Assembly: GCA_003216725.1 (NCBI GenBank)
Contig: QCIL01000014.1
Location: 1-39,337 of the forward strand
Reading direction: 5' to 3'
DNA: 39,337 nucleotides
Source: Prochlorococcus sp. AG-402-L18
GTDB lineage: Bacteria > Cyanobacteriota > Cyanobacteriia > PCC-6307 > Cyanobiaceae
Shown: in pieces, positions 27,580 through 37,532 of the stretch
How the letters are laid out: every line of letters begins with the position of its first letter
How positions within the stretch are numbered: position 1 is the stretch's first letter
Made by a program: the position numbers and the translations under genes
The notes under the pieces: generated by a model
Told to the model about the DNA's origin: nothing
Databases searched by the model: none
The model's input: the letters and a program-made list of their open reading frames with translations, nothing else

Positions 27580-29100
27580 TTAATTCATTACCCTATCATA
27601 TTTAATTCCAAGTTCGCTATATTTTTGCAAATGGAATTCTATTTCGTTTAAGCTTTTATTCAATTTCCATTTCCAATTGTTATGTATAGTTCCGGGTGTA
27701 TTTAATCTGCTTGAGTCATCTAGAGATAATATATCTTGAATGGGAGATATGAAGAGCTTAGCTTTTGTTCGCATACCTATTTCTATTAAATTCCAAGATG
27801 CTTCTGCAGAAAAATTGAAGTTATCTTTAATATTAACTTGAGTGTATTTATCTAATGTATTCCACCAAGAAGTTGAAGTTGCATTATCGTGTGTTCCAGT
27901 ATAAACAACCCAGTTTTCACCAATAATATTTTTAGGAAGATAAGGGTTTTTTTCATTACCATCAAATGCAAATTGTAGAATTTTCATTCCAGGCAATTCA
28001 TAATTTCTTCGTAACAAATCAACATCTTTAGTTATTACCCCTAAGTCCTCAGCAATTATAGGTAAAAAATCAAAATTCAAATCTTTTTTTAGAGCAGTTA
28101 AGAGTTCTCTACCTGGTGAATTAATCCATTTGCCATTTATAGCATTTTTGGCATTTCCATCAACTCTCCAATATCCAGCTAATGCCCTGAAATGATCAAG
28201 TCTTAATAGGTCGACAAGCTCAAATTGTCTTTTAAACCTTTTTTTCCACCATTTAAAATTCGTCCTTTTGTGTTTTGACCAATAGTAGGTAGGAGTACCC
28301 CAAAGTTGCCCATTAGATGAGAAATAATCTGGAGGTACTCCACTTTGAAAAATTAAATCTCCATTTTGAGAGATTGAAAATAATGATTTATTACTCCATA
28401 CATCTGCACTATCTCTTGATACATAAAAAGGTAAATCACCTATAAGAGTTATCCCTCTAGATTTGGCGAAGTCTTTAATTGTTTTCCACTGCTTATCAAG
28501 ATGCCATTGAATAAGTTTGATTTTAAGAATCTCTTGATTTTTCTCTTCTATCCATGACTTCAAAAACTTATTATTTTTATTCTTAAAATCTATAGGCCAT
28601 TGCCACCATGGCAACTTATTAAACTCCTCTCTGATTGCCATAAATATTGAATAATCTTCAACCCAAGTATTGTTTTTATTCCAGACATAAAAATTATTCT
28701 TTCTTTCTTTAGATTGCGAAGGCCATGACTGCAAAAGATATCTTCCTAATTTATTGGATAAATTGTCAGCGATATCAAAATCAAAGTAATCATTATTTTG
28801 TTGATATGAAGTTAACTTTTCTAGGTTAGAAATAAGTATATATTTTTTTTCAATTAATTCATTTATGTCAAGAAACCATGGATTTAAAGCGAAACTAGAG
28901 GGTGAACTATACGGTGATCCTGTAGTGTCTGTTGGAGTTAAAGGTAAAAATTGCCAGAAATTAATCTTATGTTTAGATAGTTTTCTAATCCAATCTTTTG
29001 CACCTTCACCAAAGGTCCCACAGTAGCTACCTCCTGGTAGGCTTGAAGGATGAATTAGTATCCCTAAAGACTTTTTTTGTAAAACTGATTTTAGTTTCAT
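27580..29100 (-). CDS. malQ: 4-alpha-glucanotransferase (amylomaltase)
   Basis: A 506-residue GH77 enzyme that shuffles alpha-1,4-glucan chains during glycogen and maltodextrin breakdown. Catalytic residues are visible: nucleophile D302 in L-L-R-L-D-H-F-R-A-L, acid/base E351 in I-I-A-E-D-L-G, and the transition-state aspartate D405 in T-G-T-H-D-N-A. Also present are G-D-L-P-F-Y-V and the N-terminal P-L-T-P-T-D-T-T-G-S-P-Y loop. The gene is alone on its strand, converging with the RodZ-like gene seven bases away and divergent from prs across 251 bases. Confidence 0.96.
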   Translation of the reverse strand: MKLKSVLQKKSLGILIHPSSLPGGSYCGTFGEGAKDWIRKLSKHKINFWQFLPLTPTDTTGSPYSSPSSFALNPWFLDINELIEKKYILISNLEKLTSYQQNNDYFDFDIADNLSNKLGRYLLQSWPSQSKERKNNFYVWNKNNTWVEDYSIFMAIREEFNKLPWWQWPIDFKNKNNKFLKSWIEEKNQEILKIKLIQWHLDKQWKTIKDFAKSRGITLIGDLPFYVSRDSADVWSNKSLFSISQNGDLIFQSGVPPDYFSSNGQLWGTPTYYWSKHKRTNFKWWKKRFKRQFELVDLLRLDHFRALAGYWRVDGNAKNAINGKWINSPGRELLTALKKDLNFDFLPIIAEDLGVITKDVDLLRRNYELPGMKILQFAFDGNEKNPYLPKNIIGENWVVYTGTHDNATSTSWWNTLDKYTQVNIKDNFNFSAEASWNLIEIGMRTKAKLFISPIQDILSLDDSSRLNTPGTIHNNWKWKLNKSLNEIEFHLQKYSELGIKYDRVMN

Positions 29101-29310
29101 ATAATAATTCTCTTAGTTAGATTTCTTATCATCAAAATATTCTTTACTTATCTAAAACTAAAGATATATAAAAAATGTAAATTTAACAAATAACCTTAAA
29201 ATTGTTTTTTTGAATAATTAAATATCCTTTTAGTTTATTATTCGACTTTAATTTATAACTTGTAACTATTGCTCATATTTAAGTAAATAAATTTTTGCGA
29301 AATTAATATT

Positions 29311-29355
29311 AGGGACTACGATGATATTAGTATTTCAATAATGCAAATTTCGTGA
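29311..29355 (+). promoter_or_regulatory. Two chained micro-ORFs leading into the prs start
   Basis: AGGGA (29311-29315) sits five bases before an ATG at 29321. That ATG opens a six-codon ORF (M-I-L-V-F-Q) ending at TAA 29339-29341. The last A of the stop is the first base of another ATG (29341), a TAATG junction, which opens a four-codon ORF (M-Q-I-S) ending at TGA 29353-29355. That stop overlaps the GTG start of prs (29352-29354). The prs GTG itself has no Shine-Dalgarno sequence just before it. Reinitiation-coupled translation of prs is inferred. Confidence 0.45.
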
Positions 29356-30347
29356 CTAGTTTTATCACGGCAGTGCAGAACGAAGAGCCAAATTTTAATC
29401 TAGCCAATAGTCGACTAAGGTTAGTAAGTGGTACTTCTAATCCAAAATTATCAACGGAAATAGCGGCATATTTAGGAATAAAAAATGTTCCGCTAATATC
29501 AAAAAGATTTGCTGATGGCGAACTTTACATTCAAATTCAGCAATCTATAAGAGGATGTGATGTATTTCTTATACAACCTACATGTGCGCCAGTTAATGAT
29601 AGTTTGATTGAATTGATGATAATGGTTGATGCTTGTAAGAGAGCATCAGCTAGGCAAATCACAGCTGTTATACCCTATTTTGGATATGCTAGAGCTGATA
29701 GGAAAACTTCCGGGAGAGAATCAATTACAGCAAAACTTACTGCAAATTTACTTGAGAAATCTGGGGTTGATAGAGTTCTTGCAATGGATTTGCACTCGGC
29801 ACAAATACAAGGATATTTCGATATTCCTTGTGATCATATTTATGGATCACCTGTTTTGATCGATTATCTCGCGAGCTTAAATTTAGAGGAGGTCGTTGTT
29901 GTTTCTCCTGATGTGGGCGGTGTAGCTAGAGCAAGAGCATTTGCTAAATTAATGAATGATGCTCCATTAGCAATAATTGATAAGAGAAGATCTGCCCATA
30001 ACATATCAGAGAGCCTAACTGTGATAGGAGAAGTTAAGGGTAAAACAGCTATCTTAATAGATGACATGATCGATACAGGAGGAACTATATGTTCAGGAGC
30101 TGAACTTTTAAAAAAAGAAGGCGCAAAGAGAATTTTTGCTTGTGCCTCTCATGCAGTATTTTCTCCGCCCTCCTATGAAAGATTAAGCGCAAAAAACTTA
30201 TTTGAACAAGTCATAGTTACTAATAGTATTCCAGTATTAGAGAAACAAGTTTTCCCGCAGTTAAAAGTGCTCTCTGTCGCAAATATGCTAGGTGAGGCTA
30301 TTTGGAGAATTCATGAAGAGAGTTCTGTTAGTTCTATGTTTAGATAA
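29352..30347 (+). CDS. prs: Ribose-phosphate pyrophosphokinase (PRPP synthetase)
   Basis: A 331-residue class I PRPP synthetase that makes PRPP from ribose-5-phosphate and ATP for nucleotide, histidine and tryptophan synthesis. Visible motifs: R-F-A-D-G-E-L-Y-I-Q-I (52-62), the flexible-loop region Y-A-R-A-D-R-K, D-L-H-S-A-Q-I-Q-G-Y-F, S-P-D-V-G-G-V, and the PRPP loop D-D-M-I-D-T-G-G-T from D237. The start is GTG at 29352; a stop a few codons upstream in frame and no other start nearby make it the best choice. A 251-base region separates it from malQ; it contains the micro-ORFs and otherwise only AT-rich sequence in which I see no clear motif. Confidence 0.95.
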   Translation: MTSFITAVQNEEPNFNLANSRLRLVSGTSNPKLSTEIAAYLGIKNVPLISKRFADGELYIQIQQSIRGCDVFLIQPTCAPVNDSLIELMIMVDACKRASARQITAVIPYFGYARADRKTSGRESITAKLTANLLEKSGVDRVLAMDLHSAQIQGYFDIPCDHIYGSPVLIDYLASLNLEEVVVVSPDVGGVARARAFAKLMNDAPLAIIDKRRSAHNISESLTVIGEVKGKTAILIDDMIDTGGTICSGAELLKKEGAKRIFACASHAVFSPPSYERLSAKNLFEQVIVTNSIPVLEKQVFPQLKVLSVANMLGEAIWRIHEESSVSSMFR

Positions 30348-30356
30348 TCAATAAGC

Positions 30357-30785
30357 TTACTTCTTATTATCTTTAAGAATTTTATTAACTTTTTTGGTCA
30401 CATCTTTAGGCACGCTATCAGGACAGAATTGAATAGCTTTAGTAACAATTTGGAATTCAGCACCTGCAAACAATTTTTGTCTTTCTAACTTTTTATCTCC
30501 TAACTCTTTAATTAGTCCTCCGTGTTTCCCCTCTAAAACTTGCACATATGTTGTGGTAGCTACTCCTACAGCCTTTGTAAATTCAATCCCAGCTTTTGAT
30601 GCAATACATAAATAAGATGCCCCCATACCTCTATATAAATAAAGGTCTTTTTCCGTTGCTGCTGGAAATTTCCTTTCTGCTTTTATTTCTTTATTTAATA
30701 AATTTATTTCAAAAAAAATAAGAGATAAAGATATAGGAAATATTATTATTTTTTTAAATCTTCTAGAAAAGAAATTAATATTCAT
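30357..30785 (-). CDS. Exported protein of unknown function, marine picocyanobacterial type
   Basis: A 142-residue protein (143 if it starts at the GTG at 30788, one codon earlier; the ATG at 30785 is preferred). The basic N-terminus and hydrophobic stretch (about 12-31) form a signal peptide or anchor, with possible cleavage near K-A-E-R. The mature part is helical with two cysteines, C61 (S-Y-L-C-I-A) and C122 (Q-F-C-P-D), which could form a disulfide. A conserved-looking G-K-H-G-G-L-I-K-E-L-G segment lies between them. I do not recognise a characterised family. It converges with prs nine bases away and has no same-strand partner except the next unknown. Confidence 0.7.
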   Translation of the reverse strand: MNINFFSRRFKKIIIFPISLSLIFFEINLLNKEIKAERKFPAATEKDLYLYRGMGASYLCIASKAGIEFTKAVGVATTTYVQVLEGKHGGLIKELGDKKLERQKLFAGAEFQIVTKAIQFCPDSVPKDVTKKVNKILKDNKK

Positions 30786-30853
30786 CACAAAGCAGAAAAA
30801 TTCATTATTAAAGATAACATTTTTTATTTTTAAACTATATTTATTTATTGAAG

Positions 30854-31396
30854 TTATGTAATAATTTTAATTTCATGATGATTTTCCACAATTTTAAGTT
30901 TATTTTTGTTCCAAGAATATATGATCCTATATCTATAATTATCCTCATCAATGAGTCTCGTGTGTTCAAGAATATACCAGTCTTCATAGGAAGACTCAAA
31001 AATCATCTCATGTTCATCAATTTGTTTAATGTTAGATATGCCATTTACATTACTTAAGTAAAAATTTTCCCTAATTAGTTGATGACCACTTATAGAAGCG
31101 CGCATTTCGCCTTTTTCCTTATACCTAGGATTCTCTTCAAAAAAACTATATTTTTTTTCAGGGTACCAGGAAAATTTATAATTTGATTCCCATTTCTTTT
31201 TACTTTCGAGAGCTTCGATATTTATAAACATACATAAATTATAAGTTTTCTTCTCTTCTTCAAGAAAATATGTCCTATTGGATTTCCAAAGTCCAATATT
31301 CCTTGAAAACCACCTTTTCAAATTACTATCAATAGTTATTTCAGGTGAGTTATATTCACCGTGATTAAAGTTTTTGCTTTGATTAATAACAACCAT
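30854..31396 (-). CDS. Uncharacterised protein, possibly lipocalin/CpeS-like fold
   Basis: A 180-residue soluble protein without signal peptide. It is rich in Trp, Tyr and charged residues in alternating patterns that suggest a beta-barrel. The early segment G-L-W-K-S-N-R-T-Y-F and late segment Y-R-Y-R-I-I-Y-S-W followed by a closing strand recall chromophore lyases of the CpcS/CpeS type and related lipocalin-like proteins, but I cannot confirm homology by eye. If it is a lyase relative, it would be notable in an organism lacking phycobilisomes. It lies 105 bases from the divergent sasA and 65 bases before the exported unknown on the same strand. Confidence 0.6.
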   Translation of the reverse strand: MVVINQSKNFNHGEYNSPEITIDSNLKRWFSRNIGLWKSNRTYFLEEEKKTYNLCMFINIEALESKKKWESNYKFSWYPEKKYSFFEENPRYKEKGEMRASISGHQLIRENFYLSNVNGISNIKQIDEHEMIFESSYEDWYILEHTRLIDEDNYRYRIIYSWNKNKLKIVENHHEIKIIT

Positions 31397-31502
31397 ATAT
31401 AAATATGCTCTATTTATTTCATAGCTTATCTGTAAAATAAAGATAAATATCTTAATGTGTTTATAAGCAATAACAGCTTTTCAACACTTCAGGGGAAATC
31501 TT

Positions 31503-32621
31503 TTGAATGAAAAGAAGGAACTAAAATTAATACTTGTAGCTTCTAGAAAACATCTTTCTAGAGGTGATATTAAATCTTTATTAGCTTATTTAGAGTCTGT
31601 AGAAAGTGAATTTGAAATTTCTCTACAAATTTCTGAACCTACTGATCAACCTGAACTTCTTGAATTACATAGATTAGTGGCAATCCCTGCTCTAATTAAG
31701 ATTTTGCCCGCACCGAAACAAATATTTGCAGGTAGTAATATTTTCACTCAGTTACAGACATGGTTGCCGAGGTGGAAACAAGAGGGTTTAACAAAAAATT
31801 TAGGTATTAATCTGCAACCCTCAAAACTTGATTCAATTACAACTCAGAAAGAATTTCTTCTTGAGGACGAACTTCTTGTCTTAAGACAGGAAAACGAAAC
31901 GCTTACAAAAAGAATTGAATCACAAGAAAGACTTTTAAGGATGGTGGCTCATGAATTAAGAACTCCATTAACAGCAGCAACCCTTGCAATTCAAAGTCAA
32001 AAACTTGGTCAAATTGATATAAAGAAATTGCAAGAAGTTATTAAAAGACGTTTAGAGGAAATTGAACTTCTATCTCAAGATTTACTTGAGGTTGGAACCA
32101 CTAAATGGGAAGCACTCTTTAATCCTCAAAAAATTGATTTAGGAAATATTAGTGCTGAAGCAATTCTTGAAACGGAAAAGTTTTGGCGATCTAGAAAGAT
32201 TGAAATTGATACTGACATACCCTCAGATCTCCCAAGTGTATTTGCTGATCAAAGAAGGATGAGACAGGTATTTTTAAATTTGATTGAAAACGCCCTTAAA
32301 TTTTCAGAGGATTCGGGGTCAATAAAAATTACAATGATTCACAAAACTAATCAATGGGTTGAAATAACAATATGTGACAAAGGATCTGGAATCCCTTTAA
32401 GTGAACAAAAAAGAATATTTCTTGATAGGGTCAGACTGCCACAGACATCTCAGGGAACATCCGGATTTGGTATTGGCTTATCTGTTTGCAGAAGAATTGT
32501 TGAAGTTCAAGGCGGGAGAATATGGGTTGTATCAGAGGTTGGTGAAGGATCATGCTTCCATTTCACCGTTCCAGTGTGGCAAGGCCAAAACAAACATCAA
32601 CAATACTTGACGAAAGGATAG
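31503..32621 (+). CDS. sasA: SasA, circadian output sensor histidine kinase
   Basis: A 372-residue kinase. Residues about 6-100 form the thioredoxin-like KaiB-type sensor domain that docks on KaiC. A coiled linker with [14 protein letters not shown] follows. The HisKA box is [11 protein letters not shown] with phospho-accepting H150. The ATPase domain has [16 protein letters not shown] and G-F-G-I-G-L-S-V-C. SasA passes clock state to the response regulator RpaA. The start is TTG at 31503, well supported by AGGGG at 31491-31495 seven bases upstream. No kai genes are in the window. Confidence 0.96.
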   Translation: MNEKKELKLILVASRKHLSRGDIKSLLAYLESVESEFEISLQISEPTDQPELLELHRLVAIPALIKILPAPKQIFAGSNIFTQLQTWLPRWKQEGLTKNLGINLQPSKLDSITTQKEFLLEDELLVLRQENETLTKRIESQERLLRMVAHELRTPLTAATLAIQSQKLGQIDIKKLQEVIKRRLEEIELLSQDLLEVGTTKWEALFNPQKIDLGNISAEAILETEKFWRSRKIEIDTDIPSDLPSVFADQRRMRQVFLNLIENALKFSEDSGSIKITMIHKTNQWVEITICDKGSGIPLSEQKRIFLDRVRLPQTSQGTSGFGIGLSVCRRIVEVQGGRIWVVSEVGEGSCFHFTVPVWQGQNKHQQYLTKG

Positions 32622-32663
32622 TTTTACTCTTAATTTTTAATAAGCTGTTTAAGCTATTTCCTT

Positions 32664-32736
32664 GGCCCCATCGTCTAGAGGCCTAGGACACCTCCCTTTC
32701 ACGGAGGCGACAGGGGTTCGAATCCCCTTGGGGCTA
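32664..32736 (+). tRNA. trnE: tRNA-Glu (anticodon UUC)
   Basis: A 73-base tRNA without encoded CCA. The acceptor stem GGCCCCA pairs with TGGGGCT (first pair a G-U wobble). The anticodon stem CCTCC (32691-32695) pairs with GGAGG (32703-32707) around loop CTTTCAC, with anticodon TTC at 32698-32700. The T arm AGGGG-TTCGAAT-CCCCT is standard. In cyanobacteria charged tRNA-Glu also feeds 5-aminolevulinate synthesis through glutamyl-tRNA reductase, so this RNA serves both translation and chlorophyll/haem/cobalamin production. It lies 42 bases after sasA and 20 bases from the convergent SRPBCC gene. Confidence 0.97.
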
Positions 32737-32756
32737 TTCTAAAACTTAAAACTATT

Positions 32757-33293
32757 TTATTTATTTAAAGACTTTGCTTGTTTGTCTACGGCAAGCAGAT
32801 TTTCTGACAGGTCTTTTTTTAATCTTTTTTCTATCATACCGATTGGCATCCATTGGAAACCTTGTACCGTTAGTTCGTATATTAATGAGTTTTTAAAAGT
32901 TTCTTTTATTTTTTGTATTTTCCAACTTCCCTCAAATTTTCTGAAATCACCCTTTATTAGTGTGAATTTTAATAACCCAAGCTCTTTTTCTTCAAATAAG
33001 TCAATAGTCACTTCGGCTGAAAATTTCATTCCAAGGAAATCTTGTGCACCAACTTGTTTGAGATGGACATTATTATTTCTTTGATATATTTTTTTGCTTG
33101 ATAAAAGATTTGGAATATACAGATTCAAACGATCATAATCAGTTAAAACACTCCACAAAGAATCGAAGGTCGCAGAAGTTGTTAATTGTGCTGCAAGTCT
33201 TCTTGTTCCGCCAGGAAACTTTTCCATTGTTTGTTCAATTGTTCTGTAATCATAATTTTGTGGATGATTATCAGATTCCTGAGAATTATTCAT
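32757..33293 (-). CDS. SRPBCC (polyketide cyclase/START-like) domain protein
   Basis: A 178-residue soluble protein. After about 25 polar residues comes an SRPBCC fold with R-R-L-A-A-Q-L-T-T-S-A-T-F-D-S-L-W-S-V-L-T-D-Y-D-R-L, then L-Y-I-P-N-L-L-S-S-K, and a C-terminal helix R-L-K-K-D-L-S-E-N-L-L. This is the coenzyme-Q-binding/cyclase-dehydrase subgroup, whose deep pocket holds hydrophobic ligands; the ligand is unknown. It is a single minus-strand gene between tRNA-Glu and petH. Its start codon overlaps a perfect 19-base palindrome. Confidence 0.85.
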   Translation of the reverse strand: MNNSQESDNHPQNYDYRTIEQTMEKFPGGTRRLAAQLTTSATFDSLWSVLTDYDRLNLYIPNLLSSKKIYQRNNNVHLKQVGAQDFLGMKFSAEVTIDLFEEKELGLLKFTLIKGDFRKFEGSWKIQKIKETFKNSLIYELTVQGFQWMPIGMIEKRLKKDLSENLLAVDKQAKSLNK

Positions 33294-33311
33294 TAATTAA
33301 TGATTAATTAA
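33293..33311. repeat. Perfect 19-base palindrome between the SRPBCC gene and petH
   Basis: TTAATTAAT (33293-33301), a central G, then ATTAATTAA (33303-33311). It overlaps the last base of the SRPBCC start codon and lies in the region where the divergent petH promoter would be. The TTAA-rich composition makes chance plausible, but the symmetry is complete. An operator is possible. Confidence 0.35.
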
Positions 33312-33448
33312 GTAAAAATATTCCTGAGCTACTATACCGATAAAACATAAAACTTTTTGATAAATAACGAAATTAATATTTAAATATTCCGATCTCAAAA
33401 CGTAACCATTTTTGTAAAATCACTACAAACTAAGCTACAAATTGATAA

Positions 33449-34585
<1,137 letters not shown>

Positions 34586-34695
34586 ATTATAGATTTCAAA
34601 AAAAGAATAATATTCACGTTACTTTTTTGGTTTAGACACAATAAGTAGCTTATTTTCACAAATGAGAGGATTTTAGAGATAAGACAATTTAAAAT

Positions 34696-36219
34696 ATGCC
34701 TTCAACTTTAAGTAATCCTCTTAGATTAGGTTTACGACAGGAAAGAGTCATATCTCCACAATCCTTAATAATTTTTGGTGCTAGTGGAGACCTTACTCAT
34801 AGAAAACTAATACCAGCATTATTTGAGCTTTATTTGCAAAGAAGAATCCCGAGTGAATTTGCGATTATTGGCTGTGCAAGAAGACCCTGGACCGATAAAG
34901 AGTTCAAGGAAAAGATGAAAATAAAGTTATCTGAACAAATAAGTGGGAAAGAAAAGGAATGGGATAAATTTTCTAAATATTTATTTTATGAATCTGTTGA
35001 TTTACAACAGAGTGAGCATGTTGTGAGACTTTCTAAAAGGTTAAATATAATTGATAAAACACAAGCTACTCATGGGAATAGAACTTTTTATTTGTCTGTT
35101 TCGCCCAATTTCTATGCAAGTGGATGTAAAGCTCTCAAATCTGCAGGATTAATAGATGATCCAAAAAAAAGTCGTATAGTAATCGAAAAACCCTTTGGAA
35201 GAGATTTTTCAAGTGCAAAAAAATTGAATCAAATCGTACAAAGTTGTGCTGATGAAACTCAGATTTATAGAATAGATCACTATTTAGGTAAAGAAACAGT
35301 TCAAAATATATTAGTTTTGAGATTTGCTAATACCATTCTTGAGCCAATATGGAACAGAAATTATATTTCAAGTGTTCAAATAACTTCATCTGAAACAGTT
35401 GGTGTTGAAGACAGAGCTGGATATTACGAAAGTTCGGGGGCTTTAAGGGATATGCTTCAAAATCACCTAACACAAATGTTAGCTGTTACCGCTATGGAAC
35501 CTCCTGGAAAGTTTGAACCAGAAGCAATTAGAAATGAAAAAGCTAAGGTTCTACAAGCCACAAAGCTTGCTAATGAAAATGAACCATGGAAATGCTGTAT
35601 AAGGGGGCAATATGGTGAAGGAGGAAATAGTTTAAATAGGTTAAAAGGGTATAGGCAAGAAGAAGGTGTAAATTTAAATAGTACAACTGAAACTTATGTC
35701 GCAACAAAAGTCTTTGTTGATAATTGGCGTTGGCAAGGAGTTCCATTTTATTTGAGAACAGGTAAAAGGCTGCCTAAAAGACTTGGAGAAATTGTCTTAA
35801 CATTTAAAGATGCTCCGGTTCATTTATTTGAATCAACAATAATAAATCCCTCACCAAATCAACTTATTCTTAGAATTCAGCCAAACGAAGGTGCTACATT
35901 TAAATTTGAAGTTAAATCTCCAGGTTCTGGTATGAAATCTAGACCTGTTGAGATGAAATTTTCCTATGATGAATCATTTGGAGAGCCCTCCGATGAAGGT
36001 TATGTGAGATTATTAGCTGATGCTATGCTTTCTGACCCAACCCTATTTACAAGAAGTGATGAAGTTGAGGCAGCCTGGAAACTCTATACTCCATTAATTG
36101 AATTGATGGATAACTCTCCATGGAAGCTACCTATTCACAATTATGAATCTATGACTTGGGGACCTCCTGAATCTGATCAATTACTCTCTAAAGATAATAT
36201 TTTCTGGCGCAGGCCTTAA
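34696..36219 (+). CDS. zwf: Glucose-6-phosphate 1-dehydrogenase
   Basis: A 507-residue enzyme that opens the oxidative pentose phosphate pathway and makes NADPH, in cyanobacteria mostly in the dark. The NADP-binding motif F-G-A-S-G-D-L-T-H-R-K is at 27-37, E-K-P-F-G follows, and the active-site signature R-I-D-H-Y-L-G-K-E has D194 and H195. Length and order are standard. opcA, its redox-sensitive activator, starts five bases after the stop, so the pair is co-transcribed, as in other cyanobacteria. A 110-base gap from petH could hold a promoter; I see no clear terminator there. Confidence 0.97.
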   Translation: MPSTLSNPLRLGLRQERVISPQSLIIFGASGDLTHRKLIPALFELYLQRRIPSEFAIIGCARRPWTDKEFKEKMKIKLSEQISGKEKEWDKFSKYLFYESVDLQQSEHVVRLSKRLNIIDKTQATHGNRTFYLSVSPNFYASGCKALKSAGLIDDPKKSRIVIEKPFGRDFSSAKKLNQIVQSCADETQIYRIDHYLGKETVQNILVLRFANTILEPIWNRNYISSVQITSSETVGVEDRAGYYESSGALRDMLQNHLTQMLAVTAMEPPGKFEPEAIRNEKAKVLQATKLANENEPWKCCIRGQYGEGGNSLNRLKGYRQEEGVNLNSTTETYVATKVFVDNWRWQGVPFYLRTGKRLPKRLGEIVLTFKDAPVHLFESTIINPSPNQLILRIQPNEGATFKFEVKSPGSGMKSRPVEMKFSYDESFGEPSDEGYVRLLADAMLSDPTLFTRSDEVEAAWKLYTPLIELMDNSPWKLPIHNYESMTWGPPESDQLLSKDNIFWRRP

Positions 36220-36224
36220 TAATA

Positions 36225-37526
36225 ATGAAACCTCAACTAACACTTCAAACCCCATTAGAACTTCCTCCTCAAGAAATTTCTAATTACCTTAATAAATTAT
36301 GGACTTCTGAAGATACCCATAACTATGGTGCTAGTACTTTTACTTTAATTGTTTGGCAGCCTGCCTGGCTTGAACAATGTTTAGTACAAAATGGATTAAT
36401 AAGTGGGCCAATAACAGGAAACTTAAATCCAGAGATTGTTGAGGCAGCTAAAAATTTTGTATTAGATGAAGGTTTACCACACACAACTTCGCTTGATAGC
36501 TACGAGTTGTTGAATTTATTGAAAGAAAAATTATCTGATAAAAATTTTGAGGACTATAGAGGACAATTTTTTGAATCTTCGATTAGCACTTTAAATCCGA
36601 GGAGATTAATAACATTAGCACCAACATTGAATAATAATTCGGAATTAAAAACGTTTGTATCTGCTTATTGTCCATTAAGTGATAGTCTTGGTAACCAACC
36701 TATCTGTGGAGACTTGGTTGTTATTAGGGGAGATTCAAACTCAATAAATAAAAAAGGATTAAAAATAATTGACCAACTTTTTATTGAAGAATTACCTTCT
36801 TGGTTATGGTGGAACGGAAGTTTGGATGAATCTCCAGAAATTTTTGAATATTTTATAAATAATGGTCCTAGACTTATTATTGATACAGCATTCGGATCCC
36901 CAAAAAGGTGTTTAAAAGTTTTAGATCGATTAAAAAGAGCGAAAATTGCTATTAACGATTTAAATTGGGATCGTTTAAAGAGTTGGCGAGAGTCTTTAGC
37001 TATGATTTTTGATCCCCCTTCTAGAAGACCCATACTAGATCATATCACTGACATTGATGTTGATATTGCAGGAGAGCATATTATGCAAGCCTTGTTTTTG
37101 ATTTCATGGATTAGCGATAAACTTGAGTGGAAATTTGTAAGAGTTGAGAAGAATGAAGATTTTATAAAAATTGAATTTCATAGAAAGAATGGGGAGAAAA
37201 TTATTACTTCTATTAATTCTTTGCCATTAGGAAATCCAATTGTTCATCTCGGTCAAGTTATTGGATTGAGATTAATTTCTAAAATTAGCGATGTTCAAAA
37301 AAACAATACTTGTGTAATTCTTGGATGTGAGTCAGTAGAATGTATGAGGCTTGAAGCAGGAGGTATGGCTGATATGCAACTAATAGAACAAGTAGTACCT
37401 AATTCTTTTTCTTCTTCAGAGTCTGATGTAAGTAAACTTTTAGGCAGTAGTAGAGGTAATACAAGCCCTCTTTTTGAAAATTCTATAGAAATCGCTTCGA
37501 AGATATTTAGTAATCTTAATTATTAA
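36225..37526 (+). CDS. opcA: OpcA, glucose-6-phosphate dehydrogenase activator
   Basis: A 433-residue OpcA. The family has no catalytic motif; recognition rests on the overall pattern, including T-L-I-V-W-Q-P-A-W-L-E near the start, the peptidoglycan-binding-like helix segment I-T-G-N-L-N-P-E-I-V-E-A-A, L-P-S-W-L-W-W-N-G-S in the middle, and its place directly after zwf. OpcA binds G6PDH and raises its activity; thioredoxin reduction of OpcA turns this off in the light in studied cyanobacteria. cobB follows six bases later. Confidence 0.95.
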   Translation: MKPQLTLQTPLELPPQEISNYLNKLWTSEDTHNYGASTFTLIVWQPAWLEQCLVQNGLISGPITGNLNPEIVEAAKNFVLDEGLPHTTSLDSYELLNLLKEKLSDKNFEDYRGQFFESSISTLNPRRLITLAPTLNNNSELKTFVSAYCPLSDSLGNQPICGDLVVIRGDSNSINKKGLKIIDQLFIEELPSWLWWNGSLDESPEIFEYFINNGPRLIIDTAFGSPKRCLKVLDRLKRAKIAINDLNWDRLKSWRESLAMIFDPPSRRPILDHITDIDVDIAGEHIMQALFLISWISDKLEWKFVRVEKNEDFIKIEFHRKNGEKIITSINSLPLGNPIVHLGQVIGLRLISKISDVQKNNTCVILGCESVECMRLEAGGMADMQLIEQVVPNSFSSSESDVSKLLGSSRGNTSPLFENSIEIASKIFSNLNY

Positions 37527-37532
37527 TAATAA

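Noticed and set aside
30350..30368. Hairpin AATAAG/CTTATT between the convergent prs and the exported unknown
   Set aside because: It is a six-pair AT-rich stem without a T-run, too weak to call a terminator.
33414..33426. NtcA-like site upstream of petH (GTA then TAC)
   Set aside because: The spacing between the half-sites is seven bases, not the eight of the NtcA consensus.
34594..34632. A-run/T-run pairing after petH as a possible terminator
   Set aside because: The stem is almost purely A-T with an interior palindrome, and no G-C-rich stem is followed by a T tract.
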